From positions 1-5,717 of the forward strand of contig JAJPXE010000127.1 of assembly GCA_021205645.1 (NCBI GenBank): DNA of 5,717 nt, in the 5' to 3' direction. Position numbers and translations under genes: made by a program. The DNA is from Candidatus Gastranaerophilales bacterium (lineage in GTDB: Bacteria > Cyanobacteriota > Vampirovibrionia > Gastranaerophilales > Gastranaerophilaceae). Positions 1 through 5,588 of this stretch are shown piece by piece (within the stretch, counting starts at the first letter, position 1; every line of letters begins with the position of its first letter). The notes under the pieces are model-generated. The model was not told where the DNA came from. It ran no database searches and was given only the letters and a program-made list of their open reading frames with translations.

Positions 1-4
1 TATA

Positions 5-30
5 TATTATAAAATAGCCTAAAGAGAGGT
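5..30 (+). promoter_or_regulatory. Possible -10 box and ribosome binding site of ribH
   Basis: The first 35 bases are non-coding as far as can be seen. TATTAT at 5-10 could be a -10 box, but the matching -35 would lie at or beyond the window edge, so the promoter is only a possibility. AGAGAGGT at 23-30 is a good Shine-Dalgarno sequence five bases before the ribH start and supports that start. There is too little sequence to say whether an FMN riboswitch or another gene lies upstream. Confidence 0.4.
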
Positions 31-35
31 AAATT

Positions 36-500
36 ATGAAAACTATTGAAGGTGTATTAACTACAAACGGTGAAAAATTTTGTATCATCATATCAAGATT
101 TAATGAGTTTATAGTTTCAAAACTTCTTTCGGGAGCAACTGATGAACTAAAACGTCACGGTGTTAGCGAAGTAGATATTGATGTAATATGGGTCCCCGGA
201 GCTTTTGAAATTCCGGTTATAGCAAAAAAATGTGCAAAATCAGGAAAGTATAACGCAATCATAGCTCTCGGAGCTGTGATAAAAGGTTCAACATCGCATT
301 ATGATTATGTTTGTGCGGAAGTAAGCAAGGGGATTGCCGGTGTCGGTTTAGAAACAGGAGTACCTGTAATATTCGGAGTACTGACAACCGATAACCTTGA
401 ACAGGCGATTGAGCGTGCAGGAACAAAATCGGGAAATAAAGGTTCTGATGCAGCAAAATCAGCAATAGAAATGGCTAATCTTATAAAAGCACTGGAGTAA
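36..500 (+). CDS. ribH: 6,7-dimethyl-8-ribityllumazine synthase
   Basis: This enzyme condenses 5-amino-6-ribitylamino-uracil with 3,4-dihydroxy-2-butanone 4-phosphate to give lumazine, the penultimate step of riboflavin synthesis, in the cytoplasm; family members assemble as pentamers or 60-subunit shells. The 154-residue length is normal. Visible family motifs are SRFNEFI (20-26, with the ring-stacking Phe22), VPGAFEIP (53-60), GAVIKGSTSHYDYV (79-92) with the catalytic His88, FGVLTTDN (113-120) and ERAGTKSGNKG (126-136) with the phosphate-side Arg127. Position 83 is Lys where many homologues have Arg, a conservative change. The start has a ribosome binding site at 23-30. It is the first visible gene of the ribH-murQ-gpsA-ricT run, with murQ starting 16 bases after its stop. 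No other riboflavin gene follows, so ribH is either detached from the rib cluster or is its last member. The assignment is secure. Confidence 0.97.
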   Translation: MKTIEGVLTTNGEKFCIIISRFNEFIVSKLLSGATDELKRHGVSEVDIDVIWVPGAFEIPVIAKKCAKSGKYNAIIALGAVIKGSTSHYDYVCAEVSKGIAGVGLETGVPVIFGVLTTDNLEQAIERAGTKSGNKGSDAAKSAIEMANLIKALE

Positions 501-504
501 AAAT

Positions 505-510
505 AAAGGA
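505..510 (+). promoter_or_regulatory. Ribosome binding site that decides the murQ start
   Basis: AAAGGA sits six bases before ATG at 517. An in-frame TTG at 511 directly abuts this site and cannot be used with it, so the shorter ATG start (297 residues) is preferred. The resulting N-terminus also aligns well with that of known MurQ proteins. Confidence 0.75.
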
Positions 511-516
511 TTGCAA

Positions 517-1410
517 ATGTCGGAAATTATTACTGAATACCGCAATGAGAATACAAAAGATATCGATCTTCTGCCTACCATTGAAATGGTCAGGCGAATG
601 AATGATGAGGACAAACTTGTCGCACTTTCTGTCGAGTATGAGTCGGAAAATATTGCCAAAGCAATAGATATAATAGCAGGGCAGTTTCTTGCAGGCGGTC
701 ATTTAATCTACTTTGGAGCCGGCACATCAGGACGTCTGGGGGTTCTTGATGCTTCGGAGTGTCCGCCGACATTCAGCGTTAATCCCGATATGGTACAGGG
801 TATCATAGCGGGTGGAAACGATGCTCTCAAAACAGCTGTCGAGGGGGCAGAAGATAATTTTGAGGCAGGATATGAAGATGCAAAAATTCTTGAAAAAGAT
901 GATGTTGCAGTTGTTATCTCGGCAAGCGGAAACCCTAAATATCTGCTTGGTGTTTTGAGCTATGCCGATGAAATCGGCTGTAAAACAATCGGAATAACCT
1001 GTAATTTAAAGGGTAAAATTGCAGAAGAAGTCGGCACACTGATTTGTGTTGAAGTAGGTCCGGAGGTTATTGCGGGTTCAAGCAGGCTTAAAGCAGGTAC
1101 AGCACAGAAAATGGTGCTTAATATGCTCTCTACCGGCTCTATGATTAAAATAGGTAAAACTTATGAAAATTTCATGATTGACCTTCAGGCAACAAACGAA
1201 AAACTTAAAGACAGAGCTATCAGAATTGTCTCACAACTGGCAGATGTAAACCATTCAAGGGCGTTTGAAACACTCGAAAAATGCCGGTGGGAAATAAAAA
1301 CAGCCGTTGTATCTCTTTCAAAAAATATTGATTTTGAACAGGCTGAAAAAGAACTTAAATTAAATCGCGGGGTATTAAGACGGGTAATAGGAGAAAAGAG
1401 CAGAGTATGA
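517..1410 (+). CDS. murQ: N-acetylmuramic acid 6-phosphate etherase
   Basis: MurQ is a cytoplasmic lyase that cleaves the D-lactyl ether of MurNAc-6-phosphate to give GlcNAc-6-phosphate and lactate, allowing the cell to recycle its own or scavenged peptidoglycan sugar. The product is 297 residues from the ATG (E. coli MurQ is 298) and consists of one SIS sugar-isomerase domain plus a C-terminal helical part. Visible signatures are the phosphosugar loop FGAGTSGRLG (66-75), DASECPP (78-84) with Glu81, and AVEGAED (107-113) with Glu112; these match the two acid/base glutamates of the E. coli enzyme (83 and 114). Further conserved blocks are SASGNP, GSSRLKAGTAQK, NMLSTG and ATNEKL. No MurNAc transporter (MurP), MurK kinase or AmgK is seen beside it, so the source of its substrate is not given by the context. 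Its TGA overlaps the gpsA ATG by four bases, which suggests coupled translation. Confidence 0.97.
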   Translation: MSEIITEYRNENTKDIDLLPTIEMVRRMNDEDKLVALSVEYESENIAKAIDIIAGQFLAGGHLIYFGAGTSGRLGVLDASECPPTFSVNPDMVQGIIAGGNDALKTAVEGAEDNFEAGYEDAKILEKDDVAVVISASGNPKYLLGVLSYADEIGCKTIGITCNLKGKIAEEVGTLICVEVGPEVIAGSSRLKAGTAQKMVLNMLSTGSMIKIGKTYENFMIDLQATNEKLKDRAIRIVSQLADVNHSRAFETLEKCRWEIKTAVVSLSKNIDFEQAEKELKLNRGVLRRVIGEKSRV

Positions 1411-2411
1411 AATTAACCATATTAGGAGCAGGCTGCTGGGGGTTAACACTGGCATGGTTATTAACCGATAATTTCGACGGGGTTTGTATCTGGGGCAGAA
1501 CCCGTGATTTGAGTGAGGATTTAATAAAAAACAAACACTGTACAAAACCTCTGGAGGTACAGCTTAAAAGTACCGTTGTTGTAACTGATAACCTGAAAGA
1601 GGCGATAAAAGATGCAGATATAATCCTTTCGGTTGTTTCAACTGCCGGAGTGAGAGATGTCTGCGAACAGCTCAAAAAAGCGGGTATTAATAAAAATCAG
1701 ATTATAGTAAACGCTTCAAAGGGTATTGAGCTTGATACATTGATGCGTATGTCAGAGGTCATAAGAGATGTTCTTCCGGAACAAAAACTAGCAATATTAT
1801 CCGGTCCGACACTTGCAAAAGAGGTTCTGGCAGGCAAGCCTACTGCAGCATCTGTAGCCTGCGAAGATACGAACACGGCAAAATTTGTCCAACAGGCATG
1901 TAACGTTCCGAACAAGTTCAGATTATACACGAACAGTGATGTAATAGGGGTTGAGCTGGGCGGAAGCCTGAAAAATGTCATTGCAATCGCATCGGGGTTT
2001 GCACATGCAATGGAGCTCGGCGATAATTGTATGGGGACTCTGCTTGCAAGGGGTATGGCGGAAATCGTCAGAATAAGTGTCAAGCTCGGAGCAAAACCGT
2101 CCACACTCTACGGACTTTCAGGCATGGGCGATTTAATCGCCACCTGCTCAAGCCCGATGTCCAGAAACTATACCGTCGGCTCAATGCTCGGCAAAGGCAA
2201 AAAAATTGATGATATCCTCTCCGAACTCGGCTCTGTTGCAGAAGGAGTTAAAACCTCAAAAGCAGTCTGTGACTTAGCTAAAAAACTCGGCGAAGAAGTA
2301 CCTGTTTCATCTGCTATATATGAAGCCGTCTATACCGACATAACTCCGCAGGAAGTATTATCAAAACTTATGAACAGAAAGCTCAAAGAAGAAGAAAGTT
2401 ACGAAAAATAA
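1407..2411 (+). CDS. gpsA: Glycerol-3-phosphate dehydrogenase [NAD(P)+]
   Basis: GpsA reduces dihydroxyacetone phosphate to sn-glycerol 3-phosphate in the cytoplasm, supplying the backbone of phospholipids. The 334-residue length is typical. An N-terminal Rossmann fold begins with GAGCWG (7-12; most homologues have Ser or Thr in place of Cys10), followed by WGR (29-31), which precedes the nucleotide-specificity region. NASKGIE (102-108) carries conserved Lys105 and SGPTLAKEV (132-140) follows. The C-terminal catalytic domain shows GVELGGSLKNVIAIA (181-195) with the catalytic Lys189, ARGMAEI (214-220) and GLSGMGDLIATCSSPMSRN (236-254). The ATG overlaps the murQ stop (ATGA), and an AGGAG at 1389-1393 is a rather distant ribosome binding site, so re-initiation after murQ is likely. 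The next gene starts six bases after its stop. The identification is secure. Confidence 0.97.
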   Translation: MKLTILGAGCWGLTLAWLLTDNFDGVCIWGRTRDLSEDLIKNKHCTKPLEVQLKSTVVVTDNLKEAIKDADIILSVVSTAGVRDVCEQLKKAGINKNQIIVNASKGIELDTLMRMSEVIRDVLPEQKLAILSGPTLAKEVLAGKPTAASVACEDTNTAKFVQQACNVPNKFRLYTNSDVIGVELGGSLKNVIAIASGFAHAMELGDNCMGTLLARGMAEIVRISVKLGAKPSTLYGLSGMGDLIATCSSPMSRNYTVGSMLGKGKKIDDILSELGSVAEGVKTSKAVCDLAKKLGEEVPVSSAIYEAVYTDITPQEVLSKLMNRKLKEEESYEK

Positions 2412-2417
2412 AATATT

Positions 2418-3347
2418 ATGACGAAATACGCAGTCTACTACCTTAAAAACAGTTTTAATCCTTTAAATGTTCCCGAAAATATAACGCTGGAGCACGGTCA
2501 GATGATTTTGGCAAGAACGGAAAAAGGTGAAGAAGCGATGAGGGTGGTTATAATCAATGAAGAAATCTCTCAAAAATGGGAAAATTCTAAAACAAAACCA
2601 CAGGCTTTCGATTTTGTTAGAGTCATGTCACAGCACGATTTACAAACGCTGGAAGATATAAAAAAAGAAGAAGTAACATCATTTTTCAAATGCAAAGAGT
2701 TGGTCGAAAAACACAAATTGAATATGAACCTTACTCAATGCAGATTAACTTTTGACAAAAGAAAGATAACATTCTACTACACTGCCCCTGAAAGGGTTGA
2801 TTTCAGGGAGCTTCTGAAAGATTTAACACAGGTGTTCAAGCGTGTAAGGATAGATTTACGCCATATAGGGGTGCGTGATGAAACCTCAATAATGGAGGGT
2901 GCCGGCATGTGCGGTCAACCGTTTTGCTGCAACATGTTCAAACGGAAGTTTGAACCGATAAATATTAAATTAGCAAGAGATCAGGGAATGCCAATTTCAC
3001 CGGCAAAGATATCCGGCACATGCGGGAGGCTGTTGTGTTGTCTGACTTATGAATATTCAAACTATATAAATGCTGCAAAAGGAATGCCGCCGATAGGCTC
3101 ATCGGTAATGACTCCCGACGGACTCGGCAGGGTTTGTTATATAAAATTTCTGAACGGTACGGTTGCGGTAAAACTTGAGGATGGTAAAACACGTGAATAT
3201 TCAAAAAATGATGTTGATATGGTCGATACGGAAGTGAATATTGATATTGATATTCCGATGCACAATTACAATCAGGATGAGAAAGTGGATATTAAACAGC
3301 TCAAACAGCTTGAGGACGACAAAAACTCCTCTACGGGAAATGTTTAA
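2418..3347 (+). CDS. ricT: RicT/YaaT-like PSP1-domain protein
   Basis: In Bacillus subtilis RicT (YaaT) forms a complex with RicA and RicF that binds iron-sulfur clusters and directs RNase Y in mRNA maturation; by homology this 309-residue protein should be a cytoplasmic RNA-processing factor. The first ~60 residues hold the family's N-terminal fold (GQMILARTEKGEEAMRVV, 27-44). The PSP1 core, with FYYTAPERVDFRELLKDL (119-136), runs into two cysteine clusters: GMCGQPFCC (163-171; Cys165, 170, 171) and GTCGRLLCC (200-208; Cys202, 207, 208), separated by a basic stretch. These are the expected cluster-binding cysteines. Residues ~225-268 look like a small SH3/KOW-like domain, and the tail (270-309) is acidic and probably disordered. 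The ribosome binding site is weak, so translation probably depends on gpsA just upstream. RicA and RicF are not visible here. The family call is firm; the exact role outside Bacillus is inferred. Confidence 0.88.
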   Translation: MTKYAVYYLKNSFNPLNVPENITLEHGQMILARTEKGEEAMRVVIINEEISQKWENSKTKPQAFDFVRVMSQHDLQTLEDIKKEEVTSFFKCKELVEKHKLNMNLTQCRLTFDKRKITFYYTAPERVDFRELLKDLTQVFKRVRIDLRHIGVRDETSIMEGAGMCGQPFCCNMFKRKFEPINIKLARDQGMPISPAKISGTCGRLLCCLTYEYSNYINAAKGMPPIGSSVMTPDGLGRVCYIKFLNGTVAVKLEDGKTREYSKNDVDMVDTEVNIDIDIPMHNYNQDEKVDIKQLKQLEDDKNSSTGNV

Positions 3348-3467
3348 TTTTCGTTATTTTTGGTAGTAGTTTATGCGGAAAAATCCCTCCGTAGATAGCG
3401 GAAAAGCTTTGTCAGGATGGAAAAGGATAACACCTCACCCGAGAACTTATTGAATAGTTTTTCATAT
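3348..3467 (+). other. Unexplained spacer between ricT and its terminator
   Basis: These 120 bases form the start of a 253-base gene-free gap (3348-3600). A modest hairpin can form between TGCGGA (3374-3379) and TCCGTA (3388-3393). A 26-codon open frame at 3373-3453 has only a weak GGTAG element in front and follows two in-frame stops, so I do not call it a gene. The stretch could be a long 3' untranslated region of ricT mRNA, a small RNA ending at the following terminator, or the decayed remains of an intergenic repeat. I recognise no RNA family in it. Confidence 0.4.
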
Positions 3468-3494
3468 AAACGGTTGATTTTTCAACCGTTTTTT
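3468..3494 (+). terminator. Intrinsic terminator of the ribH-ricT operon
   Basis: CGGTTGA (3471-3477) pairs perfectly with TCAACCG (3482-3488) around a TTTT loop. Three flanking A-T pairs lengthen the stem to ten, and a run of six T (3489-3494) follows. This is a textbook Rho-independent terminator about 120 bases after the ricT stop. The flanking A run means it could also act weakly on the other strand, where no gene is seen. Confidence 0.88.
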
Positions 3495-3536
3495 AAAGTT
3501 TTTATATTTGGTGACGTAACACTCGTTAATATTAAG

Positions 3537-3594
3537 TTGACTTTGCTCAAAATATTATTAAATCTTTCATGGATATAGAGAAGAGAAGAAAGGA
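3537..3594 (+). promoter_or_regulatory. Probable promoter and ribosome binding site of the 3601 gene
   Basis: TTGACT at 3537-3542 is a good -35 hexamer. The -10 is less clear: TTAAAT (3558-3563, 15-base spacing) or AAATCT (3560-3565, 17-base spacing) are both poor to fair matches. AAAGGA at 3589-3594, in a purine-rich run, is a strong ribosome binding site six bases before ATG 3601. Because a terminator lies just upstream, this gene needs its own promoter, which raises the likelihood. Confidence 0.45.
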
Positions 3595-3600
3595 CAAGAT

Positions 3601-4122
3601 ATGTCAACAACAATCAGTTCAGTAAACTCCACGACCAGCAGCAGTACCGCCTCCACATCGACGAAGTCGCAAATCTCTGATTCGACCAAACGTCAGCTGG
3701 AAGCTCTCGGCATTGATGCAAGCAGTGTCACCTCGGAGTCACAAGCTCAAGCTCTAATCGCAGCAAAACAAGCGGAACAAAGTTTTCAGGATTCTTTGTA
3801 TATGAGTTCCGATGATAGCTCATCTACTGATTCAACGGAATCTTCCTTGATTTCGGAAGCAAAATCATTGGCTAACCAGTTAGGTGTCAGCGTTGCCTCA
3901 GATGATACATTTGATGATATCACTGCAGCTATATCTGATGCTATCGAGAAACTTATGGACAAAGCCGGAAACGACCCTATTGCACTGCAAAGAGCTCAAT
4001 CCTACCAGACACAGTTAGCTCAATTATCTTCGCAATATTCTACAGTTTCTTCGTCAAACTCAAGTATGTATGCGGCGATGAATGTTCAGGCAGCTAATAA
4101 TAAGTATATGCTGGGATTATAG
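3601..4122 (+). CDS. Ser/Thr-rich protein of unknown function
   Basis: I do not recognise this 173-residue protein. The first 29 residues contain 20 Ser or Thr and should be disordered. Two helical modules follow with the same spacing: an LGI at 36-38 ending in ALI (51-53), and an LGV at 94-96 ending in AAI (109-111). A Ser/Asp-rich linker (69-82) lies between them. Residues ~112-145 are Gln/Ala/Leu-rich and likely to form a helix or coiled coil, and the protein ends in NNKYMLGL. There is no Cys, Trp or His, no signal peptide of the usual kind and no membrane segment. Low aromatic content, no Cys and a Ser/Thr-rich N-terminus are also seen in proteins exported by flagellar or type III systems, but that is only an analogy. 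It is transcribed alone between two terminators. Clean reading frame, strong ribosome binding site and fitting terminator support a real gene. Confidence 0.85.
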   Translation: MSTTISSVNSTTSSSTASTSTKSQISDSTKRQLEALGIDASSVTSESQAQALIAAKQAEQSFQDSLYMSSDDSSSTDSTESSLISEAKSLANQLGVSVASDDTFDDITAAISDAIEKLMDKAGNDPIALQRAQSYQTQLAQLSSQYSTVSSSNSSMYAAMNVQAANNKYMLGL

Positions 4123-4152
4123 GGCAAAAATTTATCTAATCAACAACAAAAT

Positions 4153-4191
4153 AAAGGCCGGTTATTTTAATAATCAGCCTTTTATTTTTTT
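4153..4191. terminator. Bidirectional terminator between convergent genes
   Basis: AAAGGC (4153-4158) pairs with GCCTTT (4177-4182). Inside it, after one C-A mismatch, GGTTATT pairs with AATAATC (including one G-U pair) around a tight T-rich loop. The plus strand continues as TTTTATTTTTTT and the minus strand as TTTATTTTG, so the hairpin can stop both the 3601 gene and speE, whose stop codon lies two bases away. Confidence 0.85.
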
Positions 4192-4192
4192 A

Positions 4193-5038
4193 TCAGATTT
4201 CTCCAACAAGTTTTTTTAAATAATTCGGAAGTGCAAACCTTGCCATGTGATAGTCTTTGTTATAAATCTTGCAAGATTTGGTAATATCTTCATCTCTATC
4301 TTGGGCGTAATAAGAAAGCGGCTCAACATCTATTGAACAAAATGCCCATGCCCAGTAACCTCCGGGGTATGTCGGAATTGGAGAAGTGAAAGTCGAACAT
4401 ATCGGAAATACCTTTTTTAAAAGCTTGTACATCTTCTCTATCGCATCAGATTGGGCAACCGGCGATTCCGATTGAGCACATAATATTCCGCCTGTTTTTA
4501 ATGATTTTTTTACATTTGAATAAAATTCCTCTGTGAACAATCCCTCTCCGGGACCCATAGGGTCTGTTGAGTCGATAAGCACAATGTCATATTCATTTTT
4601 TTTATCTTTTATAAATTCAATCGCATCTTCAAATTTGATTTCAACTTTCGGGTTATTCAGCTCACATGATATCGTCGGCAGATATTTCCTGCAAGCATCT
4701 ATTACCATTCCGTCAATCTCGCATAAAACAACTTTTTCTACAGTTTTGTGCTTTAAAACTTCCCTGATTGTACCGCCATCGCCGCCGCCTATTACAAGCA
4801 CGGATTGCGGAGATTTATGGTGCATCATCGGAATATGCGATATCATCTCGTGGTAATAATATTCATCTCCCTCTGTACACATCATTAAGTCATCTAAGGT
4901 TAAAAACCGACCCAGTGTAGAAGCTGAATCTATTATTTCAACCTTTTGAAAATCTGATTTATTAGAAAATAATACTGATTTAGATTTAATAGCTATTCCA
5001 TATCCGTTTGGTGTAATCTCTTTATAAAATTCTGTCAT
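4193..5038 (-). CDS. speE: Spermidine synthase (polyamine aminopropyltransferase)
   Basis: SpeE transfers the aminopropyl group of decarboxylated S-adenosylmethionine to putrescine, giving spermidine and methylthioadenosine, in the cytoplasm. The protein has 281 residues, near the B. subtilis enzyme's 276. The N-terminal beta domain ends in CTEGDEYYYHEM (54-65). The Rossmann core shows GGGDGGTIREVLKH (84-97), the acidic CEID (106-109) that binds the cosubstrate ribose, Asp138, the catalytic loop DSTDPMGPG (156-164) with Asp156, and IPTYPGGYW (221-229), part of the substrate pocket. All expected active-site residues are present. The substrate could in principle be another amine, but the motifs fit putrescine best. 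Its ATG overlaps the stop of the upstream HIT gene (ATGA) and its ribosome binding site lies inside that gene, so the two are translated together. No speD or other polyamine gene is in the window. Confidence 0.95.
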   Translation of the reverse strand: MTEFYKEITPNGYGIAIKSKSVLFSNKSDFQKVEIIDSASTLGRFLTLDDLMMCTEGDEYYYHEMISHIPMMHHKSPQSVLVIGGGDGGTIREVLKHKTVEKVVLCEIDGMVIDACRKYLPTISCELNNPKVEIKFEDAIEFIKDKKNEYDIVLIDSTDPMGPGEGLFTEEFYSNVKKSLKTGGILCAQSESPVAQSDAIEKMYKLLKKVFPICSTFTSPIPTYPGGYWAWAFCSIDVEPLSYYAQDRDEDITKSCKIYNKDYHMARFALPNYLKKLVGEI

Positions 5039-5355
5039 AATTTTATCTCTCCTGATAATATGTGTATATGCAGGTGGAATACCTCCTGCCCTGCTTCTTT
5101 TCCCGTATTTATAACCGTGCGGTATGAGTTTATACCTAATTTTTTCGTTGCGGTTTTAACTGTCATCATGAGTTTGCCCAGCAATTGTTCATCATTGCAT
5201 TCATTCAGCGAGGCTGTATGTTGTTTTGGCACAACAAGCAGATGTGTATCGGCTTTCGGGTTGATATCGTTGAATACTACAGAGTATTCGTCCTCATATA
5301 CAAATTCCGTGTTAAACTCACCGTTTATAATCTTGCAAAATATACAATCACTCAT
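5035..5355 (-). CDS. HIT-family (HinT-like) nucleotide phosphoramidase
   Basis: HIT proteins of this branch are small cytoplasmic dimers that hydrolyse AMP-linked phosphoramidates and acyl-adenylates. The 106-residue product starts with CIFCKII (4-10), the CxxC found in zinc-binding members, and continues with DINPKADTHLLVVPKQH (30-46). It carries the histidine triad HLHIHIL (94-100), in which His96 should be the nucleophile. After the triad only SGEIKL remains, where relatives usually have GGR followed by a short WPPG-type tail, so the C-terminus is short and divergent. The start is supported by AGGGGGAG about five bases upstream and by the promoter at 5382-5410. It is the first gene of a two-gene operon with speE, which it overlaps by four bases. 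The family is certain; the physiological substrate, and whether the symbol hinT should be used, are not. Confidence 0.9.
   Translation of the reverse strand: MSDCIFCKIINGEFNTEFVYEDEYSVVFNDINPKADTHLLVVPKQHTASLNECNDEQLLGKLMMTVKTATKKLGINSYRTVINTGKEAGQEVFHLHIHILSGEIKL
5047..5053 (-). promoter_or_regulatory. speE ribosome binding site inside the HIT gene
   Basis: AGGAGAG, read on the minus strand eight bases before the speE ATG, is a near-perfect Shine-Dalgarno sequence. It is formed by the Gly-Glu codons of the altered C-terminal tail of the HIT protein, so the same bases serve both genes. Confidence 0.8.
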
Positions 5356-5381
5356 AATCTCCCCCTTTTTATATGTTTAGT

Positions 5382-5410
5382 ATTTTAATCCAAAACAGCG
5401 GTAATGTAAA
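5382..5410 (-). promoter_or_regulatory. Sigma70-type promoter of the HIT-speE operon
   Basis: On the minus strand TTTACA (5410-5405) is a five-of-six -35 box and TAAAAT (5387-5382) a five-of-six -10 box, with an ideal 17-base spacer. Transcription would start near 5375, giving a leader of about 20 bases that holds the strong AGGGGGAG ribosome binding site. The last two bases of the -35 side overlap the large palindrome at 5409-5452. Confidence 0.75.
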
Positions 5411-5452
5411 TGAGTTTGCCAGAAAAATTAAAATTTTTCTGGCAAACTCATT
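5409..5452. repeat. Perfect 21-base inverted repeat upstream of the HIT promoter
   Basis: Bases 5409-5429 are the exact reverse complement of 5432-5452, with only AA between them. The outer arms contain GAGTTTGCCAG and its complement; the centre is an A/T run. Neither strand has a T tract after the stem, so it is not an ordinary terminator. It could be an operator, a cruciform-forming site, the hairpin of a repeat family, or an RNA stem that blocks read-through into the HIT promoter. Confidence 0.9.
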
Positions 5453-5467
5453 GGAACGGTTTCAAAT

Positions 5468-5510
5468 CGGCAGCGGGTGTAAAACGCACAGCGTTATACA
5501 CCCGCTGCCG
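5468..5510. repeat. GC-rich 43-base stem-loop
   Basis: CGGCAGCGGGTGTA (5468-5481) pairs perfectly with TACACCCGCTGCCG (5497-5510). After a single A-A mismatch, AACGC (5483-5487) pairs with GCGTT (5491-5495), leaving a three-base ACA loop. The stem is far richer in G and C than the surrounding sequence. No T tract follows on either strand. Its role is unknown. Confidence 0.9.
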
Positions 5511-5530
5511 TACGTCAATTTTGGGATTTT

Positions 5531-5572
5531 TCCGCACCCTCAAATATTAATCACAGTATCTGCGGACAGATA
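5531..5572. other. Two competing short inverted repeats
   Basis: TCCGCA (5531-5536) can pair with TGCGGA (5561-5566), while TATCTG (5557-5562) can pair with CAGATA (5567-5572) around CGGA. The two stems share bases and exclude each other. GGACAGAT here (5565-5572) recurs at 5616-5623 in the next stem-loop. This could be chance in an AT-rich gap or part of a switching RNA structure. Confidence 0.35.
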
Positions 5573-5588
5573 AATTTTATGGCAAAGC

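Noticed and set aside
511..1410. TTG start for murQ, two codons longer
   Set aside because: It directly abuts the ribosome binding site; ATG at 517 has ideal spacing and fits the family's N-terminus.
1697..2104. 135-codon minus-strand open frame inside gpsA
   Set aside because: It lies opposite strongly conserved gpsA motifs, has no ribosome binding site and its product looks like no natural protein.
3405..3440. GTCAGG followed by GGAA, similar to the apical part of signal recognition particle RNA
   Set aside because: The conserved AGCAGC side of the loop is missing and the flanks do not form the long SRP stem.
3373..3453. 26-codon open frame after ricT (starts MRKNPS)
   Set aside because: Only a weak GGTAG element precedes it, it has no recognisable family and it is short enough to occur by chance.
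3420..3465. ACCC...GAAC and GGATAA pieces resembling a TPP riboswitch
   Set aside because: The order is wrong and the CTGAGA and GCG-AGGGA core elements are absent; no thiamine gene lies nearby.
4533..4856. 107-codon plus-strand open frame opposite speE
   Set aside because: It is the reverse shadow of the conserved SpeE core and has a low-complexity Ser/Ile/Phe composition.
5060..5380. 106-codon plus-strand open frame opposite the HIT gene
   Set aside because: It is complementary to the histidine-triad gene and has no translation signals.
5468..5510. Integron attC-like site
   Set aside because: The stem is almost perfectly paired, lacks the RYYYAAC/GTTRRRY boxes in the right places and extrahelical bases, and no integrase or cassette is nearby.
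5373..5573. 66-codon plus-strand open frame across the first two palindromes
   Set aside because: It consists largely of both arms of the inverted repeats and has no ribosome binding site.
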